From Aestuariimicrobium sp. p3-SID1156 (GTDB lineage Bacteria; Actinomycetota; Actinomycetes; Propionibacteriales; Propionibacteriaceae): a DNA stretch of 64,000 bases. Below the pieces are notes generated by a model. It was not told the DNA's origin. It saw nothing but the letters and a program-made list of their open reading frames with translations, and did not search any database. Position numbers and translations under genes: made by a program. The stretch covers positions 310,001 through 374,000 of the forward strand of contig NZ_JALXXB010000001.1 of assembly GCF_025144225.1 (NCBI RefSeq). Direction: 5' to 3'. This document shows positions 15,982-23,226 of this stretch, in pieces (within the stretch, counting starts at the first letter, position 1; every line of letters starts with the position of its first letter).

Positions 15982-17282
15982 CAGGTGTCCTCTCTGACGA
16001 TGACAAGCTCTGCCAGCTCTGTCATGTGACTCACGTTCAGTGGTTCATGGGTCGGGGGTGCATGGGTCGGGGGTGCAAGGGTCGGGGGTGAACAGTTCAG
16101 GGGTGTGGCGGGGGTGAGCGACCCCAACACGCGGGTGGCCCGTGCACCGGTGACCGGGCCCTCCGTGCCCGACACGGTGCCGGACAGCCCGTGCACTGCA
16201 AGCCAGCCGAGCAGGGCGAAGAGCACCGACTCCTTGGCCTGGGACGGCACACCAAGCTGGTCGCTCCGTGCACACTGTATTCCCGACAGCGCCTCCAGGC
16301 GGCGCATCAGAACAGGGTTTTTCGTGCCACCCCCGGACGCCACCAGCCGCTCGATGGCCCAGCCTTCCGCCCGGGCGCGAGCCAGGGCGTCGGCCACGCT
16401 GCGCGCGGTCAATTCGGCAACCGTGGCCATCAGGTCGGTGGGGGAGAGCGGCCCGATACCGGCCAGCCGGTCGCTGAGCCAGCCCAGATGGAAGTACTCC
16501 CGCCCCGTCGACTTCGGCATCGGCTGCGCGAAATAGGGGTCGGCGATCAGTGCCTCCAGCGCGCCGTGGTCCACAGCCCCCGAGGCCGCAATCCGGCCCT
16601 CGGCATCATGCGGCAACCCGAACTCCCGCATCGCGAGGGCGTCCATCAAGCAGTTCGCCGGGCCGGTGTCGCCACAGAGGACCCGCCTGCCGTCCACCAG
16701 GGTCAGGTTCGCGATCCCGCCCAGGTTCAGCGCCGCCGACTGACTTCCGCGCAGCCACAGGGCATCCAGGGTCGAGGCCAACGGAGCCCCCTGCCCGCCG
16801 GCGGCGATGTCGGCCGAGCGCAGGTCGCTGACCACTGGCAATCCGGTGGCCTCGGCCACCCACGCCGGGTTGCCGATCTGCAGGCTCCCACGGGTCACAC
16901 CACCTTCCACCCAGTGGAACAGTGTCTGCCCGTGCATCGAGACGAGGTCCGCCGGGCCCAACTCCTTCAACGCCGCGACAGCTGCCCTCGCATAGGCCTG
17001 GCCCATGTCGGTGTCCAGCCGGCACCACTGTGCCGGCCCACCGCGTTCGACATCACCGGAACCGCCCGGAAGAACCGAGAGCAGTTCCTCCCGCAAGGCG
17101 TCCGGCATCGACATCTCGCGGAAGCCGACCACACGCGCAGACAAGGTCGCACCCTGCACAGAGAACTCGACCAGGGCGGCATCGATCGCGTCCACCGAGG
17201 TACCCGACATCATGCCGAGGACACGCAGGTCATCGCGCTCGCCACGAGCCCGGTCAGGGGTCGGTCGGGAGGGAGATGCCAC
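15981..17282 (-). CDS. anmK: anhydro-N-acetylmuramic acid kinase
   Basis: A 433-residue ASKHA-fold kinase that opens and phosphorylates 1,6-anhydroMurNAc to MurNAc-6-phosphate. The N-terminal VLGMMSGTSVDAIDAALVEF is the ATP-binding signature; SMHGQTLFHW, NLGGIANLTLV and CGDTGPANCLMDALA follow. It is longer than the usual 370-390 residues because of a C-terminal Pro/Thr/His tail containing repeated APPTH units encoded by a 15-base tandem repeat (16046-16105). The ATG at 17282 opens a frame with a short polar leader, and no signal peptide is present. It is divergent from the solute-binding protein gene across a 306-base regulatory region. Confidence 0.94.
   Translation of the reverse strand: MASPSRPTPDRARGERDDLRVLGMMSGTSVDAIDAALVEFSVQGATLSARVVGFREMSMPDALREELLSVLPGGSGDVERGGPAQWCRLDTDMGQAYARAAVAALKELGPADLVSMHGQTLFHWVEGGVTRGSLQIGNPAWVAEATGLPVVSDLRSADIAAGGQGAPLASTLDALWLRGSQSAALNLGGIANLTLVDGRRVLCGDTGPANCLMDALAMREFGLPHDAEGRIAASGAVDHGALEALIADPYFAQPMPKSTGREYFHLGWLSDRLAGIGPLSPTDLMATVAELTARSVADALARARAEGWAIERLVASGGGTKNPVLMRRLEALSGIQCARSDQLGVPSQAKESVLFALLGWLAVHGLSGTVSGTEGPVTGARATRVLGSLTPATPLNCSPPTLAPPTHAPPTHEPLNVSHMTELAELVIVREDT
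16046..16105. repeat. 15-bp tandem repeat inside anmK
   Basis: Units CATGGGTCGGGGGTG at 16046-16060 and 16061-16075, CAAGGGTCGGGGGTG at 16076-16090, and a degenerate fourth, AACAGTTCAGGGGTG, at 16091-16105. The period is a multiple of three, so copy-number changes add or remove pentapeptides in the AnmK C-terminal tail without a frameshift. Confidence 0.85.
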
Positions 17283-17392
17283 AGTGAACTCCGCTTCTTG
17301 GGTTCACCCTCTCGTAGGGAACCCCTTTACCTCAGGTGATGAAGGAAGGTTACCCCCGCCCCCTATCGGGGTCAACGACTCTCGCCGCCAAG

Positions 17393-17405
17393 GGTATGGC
17401 ATACC
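17393..17405. promoter_or_regulatory. candidate operator palindrome in the anmK / transporter divide
   Basis: GGTATGGCATACC is a perfect 13-base palindrome about midway between the divergent anmK-murQ and transporter-nagZ-namZ operons. It is a plausible site for the RpiR/MurR-type regulator encoded at 26774-27694. This is an inference from position and symmetry only. Confidence 0.4.
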
Positions 17406-17470
17406 TGAAATGACGGGCCAAACTGATGAGCAGGAAACTTTCCCCTACAGCCGGAAGCACGCGAAAATGC

Positions 17471-17500
17471 TTGACATTGATCTCGAGGCGGGCCTACGCT
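17471..17500 (+). promoter_or_regulatory. sigma70-like promoter of the transporter-nagZ-namZ operon
   Basis: TTGACA (17471-17476), an 18-base spacer and TACGCT (17495-17500) form a good housekeeping promoter 88 bases upstream of the solute-binding protein ATG. Two CTCGAG hexamers (17482-17487 and 17499-17504) flank the -10 and could be repressor half-sites. Confidence 0.6.
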
Positions 17501-17588
17501 CGAGGGCAACCGGCGACACGGGTGTCGCACCCCGAGGGTGAGCGCAAGCAGGGCGCCTCCCCGGGAGCTTGAGGACTTGGGAGGAACG

Positions 17589-19271
17589 ATGATGTTGACC
17601 AAGAGGGCTTGGCGCAAGGCGGCCACCGTGGCGCTCGCGGCAGCGATGCTGGCCACCTCTGCCTGTGGCAGCAACGACGACAAGGGCAAGGGTGGGGAAG
17701 GCGGGAGCGGACCGACCCTGGCCATCTTCTCCGGCTCCCAGACCCCCATCGTCGCCAACTTCAACCCCTACTCGCCCACGGCCCTGCCGGGCACGCTCGG
17801 CTCCATCTATGAGCCGCTGTTCTTCTACAACAAGGCCAAGGTCGGCGACCCGATGCCGATGCTCGGTGAGAGCTTCGAGTGGTCCAAGGACGGCAAGTCC
17901 CTGACCGTGAAGCTCCGCAAGAACGTGAAGTGGAACGACGACAAGCCCCTCACCGCTGACGACGTCATCTACTCCTTCACCAACGAGGCTGTGAAGCTCG
18001 AGTACGTCAACGAGGTCAAGAAGGTCGACGACAACACCATCGAGTTCACCTTCAAGGATCCGCAGTTCACCAACGAGTACGCCCTCCTGGGCGCGACCTA
18101 CATCGTCCCCAAGCACGTCTTCTCCTCGCAGAAGGACCTGGTCACCTTCACCAACGCCACGGACCCGGTCGGCACCGGCCCCTTCAAACTGAAGGCCATC
18201 ACCGACGCCTCCTACAACGTCGTGAAGAACGACAAGTACTGGGATCCGGAGCGCCCCAAGATCAAGGAAGTGCAGTACCTGGGCATCGACGGCAGCTCGA
18301 CCGCAGAGTCGCTGTTCAAGGCGAACCAGCTCGACTACTCGACCATGTTCGTACCCGACCCCAAGACCCTCACGGGCAATGGACGCCTGGGGTACCTGCA
18401 CATGAGCTCTCCCAACCCGATCAGCATCCTGACCTGCTCCAACGCCGAGTACGGTTGCAAGGGTGCCCAGACCGACAAGGCCGTCCGCCAGGCCTTCAGC
18501 AAGGCGCTCAACCGGGACGAGATCAACAAGAAGGCCTACTACGGTCATGCCAGCCTCGCCGCTCCCACCTTCACTCTGCCCGGGCGTGACGAGAAGTGGA
18601 TCAAGGACGGCCTGCCCAAGCTGGTGCCGGGCTCGGCCGACGTCGCCGGCGCCAAGAAGATCCTCGAGGACGCCGGTTACAAGCTAGGCTCCGATGGCAT
18701 CTACGCCAAGGGCGGCCAGAAGGCCTCTTTCACCGTCGCCTCCGTGGAGGGCTGGTCGGACGCCAATGCTGCCGGTCAGTTGATGGTGGCCCAGGCCAAG
18801 GCGGCCGGCATCCAGGTCAAGGCCGAGACCGTGACCCTGGACCAATACACCGAGATGCGCCAGAACGGCAAGTTCGAAATGATCATCTCCGCACTGTTCG
18901 GCACCCCGGTGTCCGACCCGTACACGCTCTACCTGAACTACTTCACCACCCAGGCGACCACCAAGGTCGGCACCGCGCTCGGCCCCAAGCAGACCAACTT
19001 CGCACGCTATGCCAACCCGAAGGTCGACGAGGCGGTCAAGAAGGCAGCCCAGACCAACGATGAGGGCATCAAGAAGGAGGCCTACGCGGTCATCCAGCAG
19101 GCGATCGTCGAGGACGTCCCCTACATCCCGATGTTCCACGGCGGTTCGCAGACCTTCTTCAACCAGAAGGACTTCCAGGGCTGGCCCAGCGAGGAAGACC
19201 TCTACGCCTTCCCCGCCTCCTGGGATGGCCTGCAGGCCGCCTACGTCCTGTCGAAGGTGAGCTACAAGTAA
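17589..19271 (+). CDS. ABC substrate-binding lipoprotein, peptide/Dpp family 5
   Basis: A 560-residue extracytoplasmic receptor. The basic N-terminus MMLTKRAWRK, a hydrophobic run and lipobox ATSAC indicate a lipoprotein. The SBP_bac_5 hallmarks are visible: NFNPYSPTALPGTLGSIYEPLFFYN, VKLRKNVKWNDDKPLTADDVIYSF, and DPVGTGPFKLK. The family binds peptides, nickel, oligosaccharides or muropeptides. The surrounding anmK, murQ, nagZ and namZ make a cell-wall fragment (MurNAc-containing disaccharide or muropeptide) the most likely ligand, as for MppA in E. coli. GGGAGGAACG precedes the double ATG; 17589 was chosen. Two strong hairpins separate it from the permease gene. Confidence 0.9.
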   Translation: MMLTKRAWRKAATVALAAAMLATSACGSNDDKGKGGEGGSGPTLAIFSGSQTPIVANFNPYSPTALPGTLGSIYEPLFFYNKAKVGDPMPMLGESFEWSKDGKSLTVKLRKNVKWNDDKPLTADDVIYSFTNEAVKLEYVNEVKKVDDNTIEFTFKDPQFTNEYALLGATYIVPKHVFSSQKDLVTFTNATDPVGTGPFKLKAITDASYNVVKNDKYWDPERPKIKEVQYLGIDGSSTAESLFKANQLDYSTMFVPDPKTLTGNGRLGYLHMSSPNPISILTCSNAEYGCKGAQTDKAVRQAFSKALNRDEINKKAYYGHASLAAPTFTLPGRDEKWIKDGLPKLVPGSADVAGAKKILEDAGYKLGSDGIYAKGGQKASFTVASVEGWSDANAAGQLMVAQAKAAGIQVKAETVTLDQYTEMRQNGKFEMIISALFGTPVSDPYTLYLNYFTTQATTKVGTALGPKQTNFARYANPKVDEAVKKAAQTNDEGIKKEAYAVIQQAIVEDVPYIPMFHGGSQTFFNQKDFQGWPSEEDLYAFPASWDGLQAAYVLSKVSYK

Positions 19272-19274
19272 GCC

Positions 19275-19316
19275 GACGTCGGCCGGGGCAGCCTGCCTGA
19301 GCCCCCGGCCGGCGTC
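19275..19316 (+). terminator. intercistronic stem-loop 1 after the binding-protein gene
   Basis: GACGTCGGCCGGGG (19275-19288) pairs with CCCCCGGCCGGCGTC (19302-19316) around a 13-base loop. There is no T-run. It probably acts as an mRNA-stabilising or partial termination structure between the binding-protein and permease cistrons. Confidence 0.6.
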
Positions 19317-19334
19317 CACCCCACCATTCCAGCA

Positions 19335-19366
19335 GCAGGGCCCAGCTGTTCCAGGCTGGGCCCTGC
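19335..19366 (+). terminator. intercistronic stem-loop 2 (perfect 12-bp stem)
   Basis: GCAGGGCCCAGC (19335-19346) and GCTGGGCCCTGC (19355-19366) are perfect complements with an 8-base loop. Such structures between binding-protein and permease genes commonly make the binding protein more abundant. No T-run follows. Confidence 0.7.
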
Positions 19367-19411
19367 CGCGTGGGATCCCTGTCCATCCACCTGTGAGAAG
19401 GACCCATTCCC

Positions 19412-20407
19412 GTGAAGTATTATGCGCGCCGGATAGCGTTCTATCTGGTCACCCTGTGGGCTGCGATCTCGCTGAATTTCCTGTTGCCGCGCCTGATGCC
19501 CGGCGACGCCCGGTCGATCTTCATCGACAAGTTCATGCGACGCGGCGGTGAGATCACCCCCGCCATGGAACGCTCGATCGACCTCGTCTTCGGTGAGAAG
19601 GACGCCTCCCTGTGGGAGCAGTACGTCCGTTACTGGGGCAACCTGCTCAAGGGCGACCTGGGCGTCTCGATCACCAAATACCCCACACCGGTCAGCGACC
19701 TCATCTCCGATGCCCTGCCCTGGACGCTGATCCTGGTCGGCACCGCCACCATCATCTCGTTCTTTCTGGGGGTTGGCATTGGCGCCTATGCCGGGTGGAA
19801 GCGTGGCACCATCGCCGATGCGCTGATCCCGGGCATGACGCTGCTGCAGTCGGTGCCCTACTTCTGGGTGGCGCTGATCTTCGTCGCCTACTTCTCGGTC
19901 GCCCTGGGCTGGTTCCCGATCATCGGTGGCTACTCCCTGCGTGACTTCCCGGCCGGCCCCGAATGGAGCTGGGCCTTCATCGGCAGCGCCGTCTACCACG
20001 GCGTCCTGCCCGCGGTGACGATCATCATCGCCTCGGTCGGCGGCTGGGTGCTCGGCATGCGCAACATGATGGTCTCCACCCTCTCGGAGGACTACGTCGT
20101 CACCGCCGAGGCCAAGGGCCTGACCAAGGGCCGCATCTTCACCTGGTACGCCACCCGCAATGCTGCGCTGCCCTCGATGGCCAGCTTCGGCATCACGCTG
20201 GGCTTCGTGGTCGCAGGCTCCATCGTCATGGAGCAGGTCTTCACCTACCCCGGTGTCGGCAAGCTCATGATCAACGCGGTGCAGGACAAGGACTACGCGC
20301 TCATGCAGGGCGTCTTCCTCGTCATCACCGTCACCGTGCTGGCCGCCAACTTCCTCATGGACCTCATCTACGGCCTGATCGATCCGAGGGCGCGAAACAA
20401 TGTCTGA
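19412..20407 (+). CDS. ABC transporter permease, DppB type
   Basis: A 331-residue membrane permease beginning at GTG (MKYYARRIAFYLVTLWAAISLNFLLPRLMPGD), the typical DppB/OppB N-terminus with LPRLMPGD. The BPD_transp_1 core carries the EAA loop VVTAEAKGLTKGRIFTWYATRNA and the ending FTYPGVGKLMINAVQDKDYALMQG, a strong DppB signature. Six membrane segments are expected. GTGAGAAGGAC provides the ribosome site. It overlaps the next permease by 8 bases. Confidence 0.93.
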   Translation: MKYYARRIAFYLVTLWAAISLNFLLPRLMPGDARSIFIDKFMRRGGEITPAMERSIDLVFGEKDASLWEQYVRYWGNLLKGDLGVSITKYPTPVSDLISDALPWTLILVGTATIISFFLGVGIGAYAGWKRGTIADALIPGMTLLQSVPYFWVALIFVAYFSVALGWFPIIGGYSLRDFPAGPEWSWAFIGSAVYHGVLPAVTIIIASVGGWVLGMRNMMVSTLSEDYVVTAEAKGLTKGRIFTWYATRNAALPSMASFGITLGFVVAGSIVMEQVFTYPGVGKLMINAVQDKDYALMQGVFLVITVTVLAANFLMDLIYGLIDPRARNNV

Positions 20408-21506
20408 TCCCACCACGAACCCCGCAACCCTCATCGAGGACGCCGTCCCGGTCGACCAGGCGGTCGAGTCCGCCACGCCCACCGCCCCCGGCGCGGACGG
20501 CCGCAAGACCGGCCCCCGCAAGGTCCTGGGCCTCACCCTGCCCCGGATGGACTTCAAGCTCGCGTTGGGGCTGTTCCTGACGATCTCGATCGTGCTGTTC
20601 GCCCTGTTCGGCTCCTTCTTCACCCAGGATCCGCGCAGCTACGACAACGGCACCTTCGAGCCGCCGAGCGGCTCCCACCTGCTGGGTACCAACAACCTGG
20701 GCGCCGACCTGCTCGCCCAGGTCGCCGAGGGCGCCCGCGGCTCGCTGCTGGTCGGCCTCACAGCCGGCTTCATCGCGGTCACCCTGTCGCTGTTCTTCGG
20801 CATCGTGGCCGGCTACATGGGTGGCTTCGTCGACGAGCTGCTCTCGCTGATCACCAACATCATGCTGGTCATCCCCGGCCTGCCCCTGGTCATCGTGATC
20901 GCCTCCTACCTGCAGAACCGCTCGATGTGGCTGATCGCGCTGGTGCTCGGCTTCACCTCCTGGGCCGGTGGCGCCGTCGTGCTCCGCCTCCAGGCCAAAT
21001 CCCTGAGGACGCGAGACTACGTGGCAGCCTCCCGGGTTGCCGGCGAGAAGACCCACCGCATCATCCTGGTGGAGATCTTGCCGAACCTGCTGCCGCTGCT
21101 GGCCGCCATGTTCCTGTCCGCCGTGGTGCTGGCGATCCTGTCCGAGGCAGGCCTGTCCTTCCTCGGTCTGGGCCCCTCAGGGGCGATCACCTGGGGCACC
21201 ATGTTGAACCAGGCCTCCCAGCACAACGCCTTCCACGTCGGGGCCTGGTGGTGGTTCGTTCCTCCGGGTGCGCTCATCGCCCTGCTCGGCTGTGGTCTTT
21301 CCCTGATCAACTTCGCCATCGACGAGACCATCAACCCCAAGCTGCGCAATGCCCCGCAGGCTGTGCGCAGCGTGCGCCGCGCCGAGAGGGAGGCCCGTCG
21401 CAACGCCCGAGCCAAGGCCCTGGCCGGCGCCCGGGGTGCCTCGGGTGCATCCGTCGCCGACCGCGCGACCGCGACGGCGTCCACCACTGAGGAGGAGACG
21501 CGATGA
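20400..21506 (+). CDS. ABC transporter permease, DppC type
   Basis: A 368-residue permease. A polar N-terminal tail of about 50 residues leads to the first membrane span and then SGSHLLGTNNLGADLLAQVAEGARGSLLVG, the DppC/OppC signature. The EAA region is YVAASRVAGEKTHRIILVEILPN, and the end SEAGLSFLGLGPSGAITWGTML is typical. A basic Ala/Arg-rich C-terminal tail of about 45 residues (RRAEREARRNARAKALAGA) is longer than usual. It pairs with the DppB-type permease and overlaps the first ATPase gene by ATGA. Confidence 0.93.
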   Translation: MSDPTTNPATLIEDAVPVDQAVESATPTAPGADGRKTGPRKVLGLTLPRMDFKLALGLFLTISIVLFALFGSFFTQDPRSYDNGTFEPPSGSHLLGTNNLGADLLAQVAEGARGSLLVGLTAGFIAVTLSLFFGIVAGYMGGFVDELLSLITNIMLVIPGLPLVIVIASYLQNRSMWLIALVLGFTSWAGGAVVLRLQAKSLRTRDYVAASRVAGEKTHRIILVEILPNLLPLLAAMFLSAVVLAILSEAGLSFLGLGPSGAITWGTMLNQASQHNAFHVGAWWWFVPPGALIALLGCGLSLINFAIDETINPKLRNAPQAVRSVRRAEREARRNARAKALAGARGASGASVADRATATASTTEEETR

Positions 21507-22399
21507 AGCCGCTCACCACCCCGGCCCACGACGCCTACCTGGCCGCGCGGACCCCGGTGCTGACCGCCGACCACATGACCATCGAGTACGAGGTCACCCC
21601 GCCGGTGCGCGCCGTGAAGGACGTCTCCCTCACCCTGCACCGTGGCGAGATCCTGGGCTTGGCCGGAGAGTCCGGCTGTGGCAAGACGACGCTGGCCTAT
21701 GGCCTCAACCGGCTGCTCAAGCCACCGGCCATGCTGCACGACGGGCAGGTCACCCTGCACGACAAGGACGGCACCGACATCGACGTGACCGGCCTGGTCG
21801 ACGACGAGCTGCGCCGCTTCCGCTGGGACAAGGTCTCCATGGTCTTCCAGGGCGCGATGAACGCCCTCAACCCGGTGATCTCGATCAAGGCGCAGCTGTT
21901 CGACGTCTTCTCCACCCATCGCCCCGACATGACCAAGGCTGAGAAGAAGGCGGCCGCCGAGGAACTGCTGGAGATGGTGGGCGTGGACAAGTCCCGCCTC
22001 ACCGCCTACCCCCACGAGCTCTCCGGCGGCATGCGCCAGCGCATCATGATCGCCATGGCCCTGGCCCTGCGCCCGCAGGTGATGATCATGGATGAGCCCA
22101 CCACTGCCCTCGACGTGGTGGTGCAGCGCGGGATCCTGCGGGAGATCATGCGCCTGCGCGAGCAGTTCCATTTCGCGGTCATCTTCATCACCCACGACCT
22201 GCCGATGCTGCTGGAGATCTCCGATCGCGTCGCGATCATGAAGGAGGGCGAGATCGTGGAGATCAACACCGCCGAGGAGATCTACGAGAACCCCCAGCAC
22301 GACTACACCAGGAAGCTGTTGAGCTCCTTCCCGTCATTGCTGGGTGAGCGCGGCGGGTTCGTTCGCTCCCACGAAGGAGGCACCTCCGATGACGCTTGA
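21503..22399 (+). CDS. ABC transporter ATP-binding protein, DppD type
   Basis: A 298-residue ATPase: Walker [11 protein letters not shown]-loop [15 protein letters not shown] (a DppD hallmark), signature LSGGMRQR and Walker [15 protein letters not shown], followed by the H-loop VIFITHDL. The C-terminus [17 protein letters not shown] corresponds to the oligopeptide-transport C-terminal motif, although the cysteine-rich iron-sulfur-like loop of many DppD proteins is absent. It forms the motor with the following gene, and the 11-base overlap implies coupled translation. Confidence 0.93.
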   Translation: MKPLTTPAHDAYLAARTPVLTADHMTIEYEVTPPVRAVKDVSLTLHRGEILGLAGESGCGKTTLAYGLNRLLKPPAMLHDGQVTLHDKDGTDIDVTGLVDDELRRFRWDKVSMVFQGAMNALNPVISIKAQLFDVFSTHRPDMTKAEKKAAAEELLEMVGVDKSRLTAYPHELSGGMRQRIMIAMALALRPQVMIMDEPTTALDVVVQRGILREIMRLREQFHFAVIFITHDLPMLLEISDRVAIMKEGEIVEINTAEEIYENPQHDYTRKLLSSFPSLLGERGGFVRSHEGGTSDDA

Positions 22400-23219
22400 G
22401 GTCACCGACGTCACCAAGAAGTTCAAGATCCGCAAGGGGCTGAAGTCCTCCGACCTGGTCGCGGTCAACAACGCGTCCTTCAGCATCGAACCGGGCCAGA
22501 CGGTCGCCCTGGTGGGGGAGTCCGGATCGGGCAAGTCCACCATCGCGAAGATGATCCTGCGCCTCGAGCGTCCGACCTCCGGGTCGATCACCCTCGACGG
22601 GGTCCGGTCCACCGCGCGCGGCGAGGAGGCCAAGAAGTACCGCAACCTGGTCCAGATGGTCTTCCAGGACCCGTTCGCCTCGCTGAACCCCTACCACACC
22701 ATCGCGCACCACCTTGAGCGTCCGCTGCTCATCCACCACAAGACCAGGGGACGCGAGGAGACTCGCGCCAAGGTCGAGGAGCTGCTGGCTCGCGTGAACC
22801 TGTCCCCGGACATGGCTGACCGGCGTCCCCATGAGCTGTCGGGAGGCCAGCGCCAGCGCGTTGCCATCGCCCGCGCCCTCGCTCCGGGTGCCCGCTACCT
22901 GATCGCCGACGAACCGGTCTCAATGCTGGACGTCTCGATCCGGCTCTCGGTGCTGAACCTGCTCGCTCGGCTGCAGCGCGAGGAGAACCTGGGCGTCCTC
23001 TACATCACCCACGACCTGGCCACGGCACGACACTTCTCCGACGAGATCATGGTCATGCTCAAGGGCAATATCGTGGAGCGAGGACCGTCCGACGAGGTCA
23101 TCCTCAACCCGCAGCATGACTACACCCGGACCCTTCTGGACGCCGCTCCAGACCCGTCCCACCACGGCCGGATGAAGCGCCAGGTGCACGATGAGTACCT
23201 GGCCACCACAGGGAGCTGA
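22389..23219 (+). CDS. ABC transporter ATP-binding protein, DppF type
   Basis: A 276-residue ATPase: Walker A GESGSGKST, Q-loop MVFQDPFASLNPYHTI (DppF hallmark), signature LSGGQRQR, Walker B YLIADEPVSMLDVSI. The start ATG at 22389 follows ACGAAGGAGG and lies inside the end of the preceding gene; an upstream in-frame start at 22344 has no ribosome site and no similarity. The C-terminal peptide motif [16 protein letters not shown] is present. It completes a five-subunit importer with 17589-22399. Confidence 0.93.
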   Translation: MTLEVTDVTKKFKIRKGLKSSDLVAVNNASFSIEPGQTVALVGESGSGKSTIAKMILRLERPTSGSITLDGVRSTARGEEAKKYRNLVQMVFQDPFASLNPYHTIAHHLERPLLIHHKTRGREETRAKVEELLARVNLSPDMADRRPHELSGGQRQRVAIARALAPGARYLIADEPVSMLDVSIRLSVLNLLARLQREENLGVLYITHDLATARHFSDEIMVMLKGNIVERGPSDEVILNPQHDYTRTLLDAAPDPSHHGRMKRQVHDEYLATTGS

Positions 23220-23226
23220 CGCGACG

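Noticed and set aside
16191-17339. A 382-codon plus-strand frame opposite anmK
   Set aside because: Antisense to a conserved kinase; no ribosome site or motif.
21017-22300. A 427-codon minus-strand frame opposite the Dpp-type permease and ATPase genes
   Set aside because: Shadow of genes with clear Walker motifs; His/Asp-rich sequence with no similarity.
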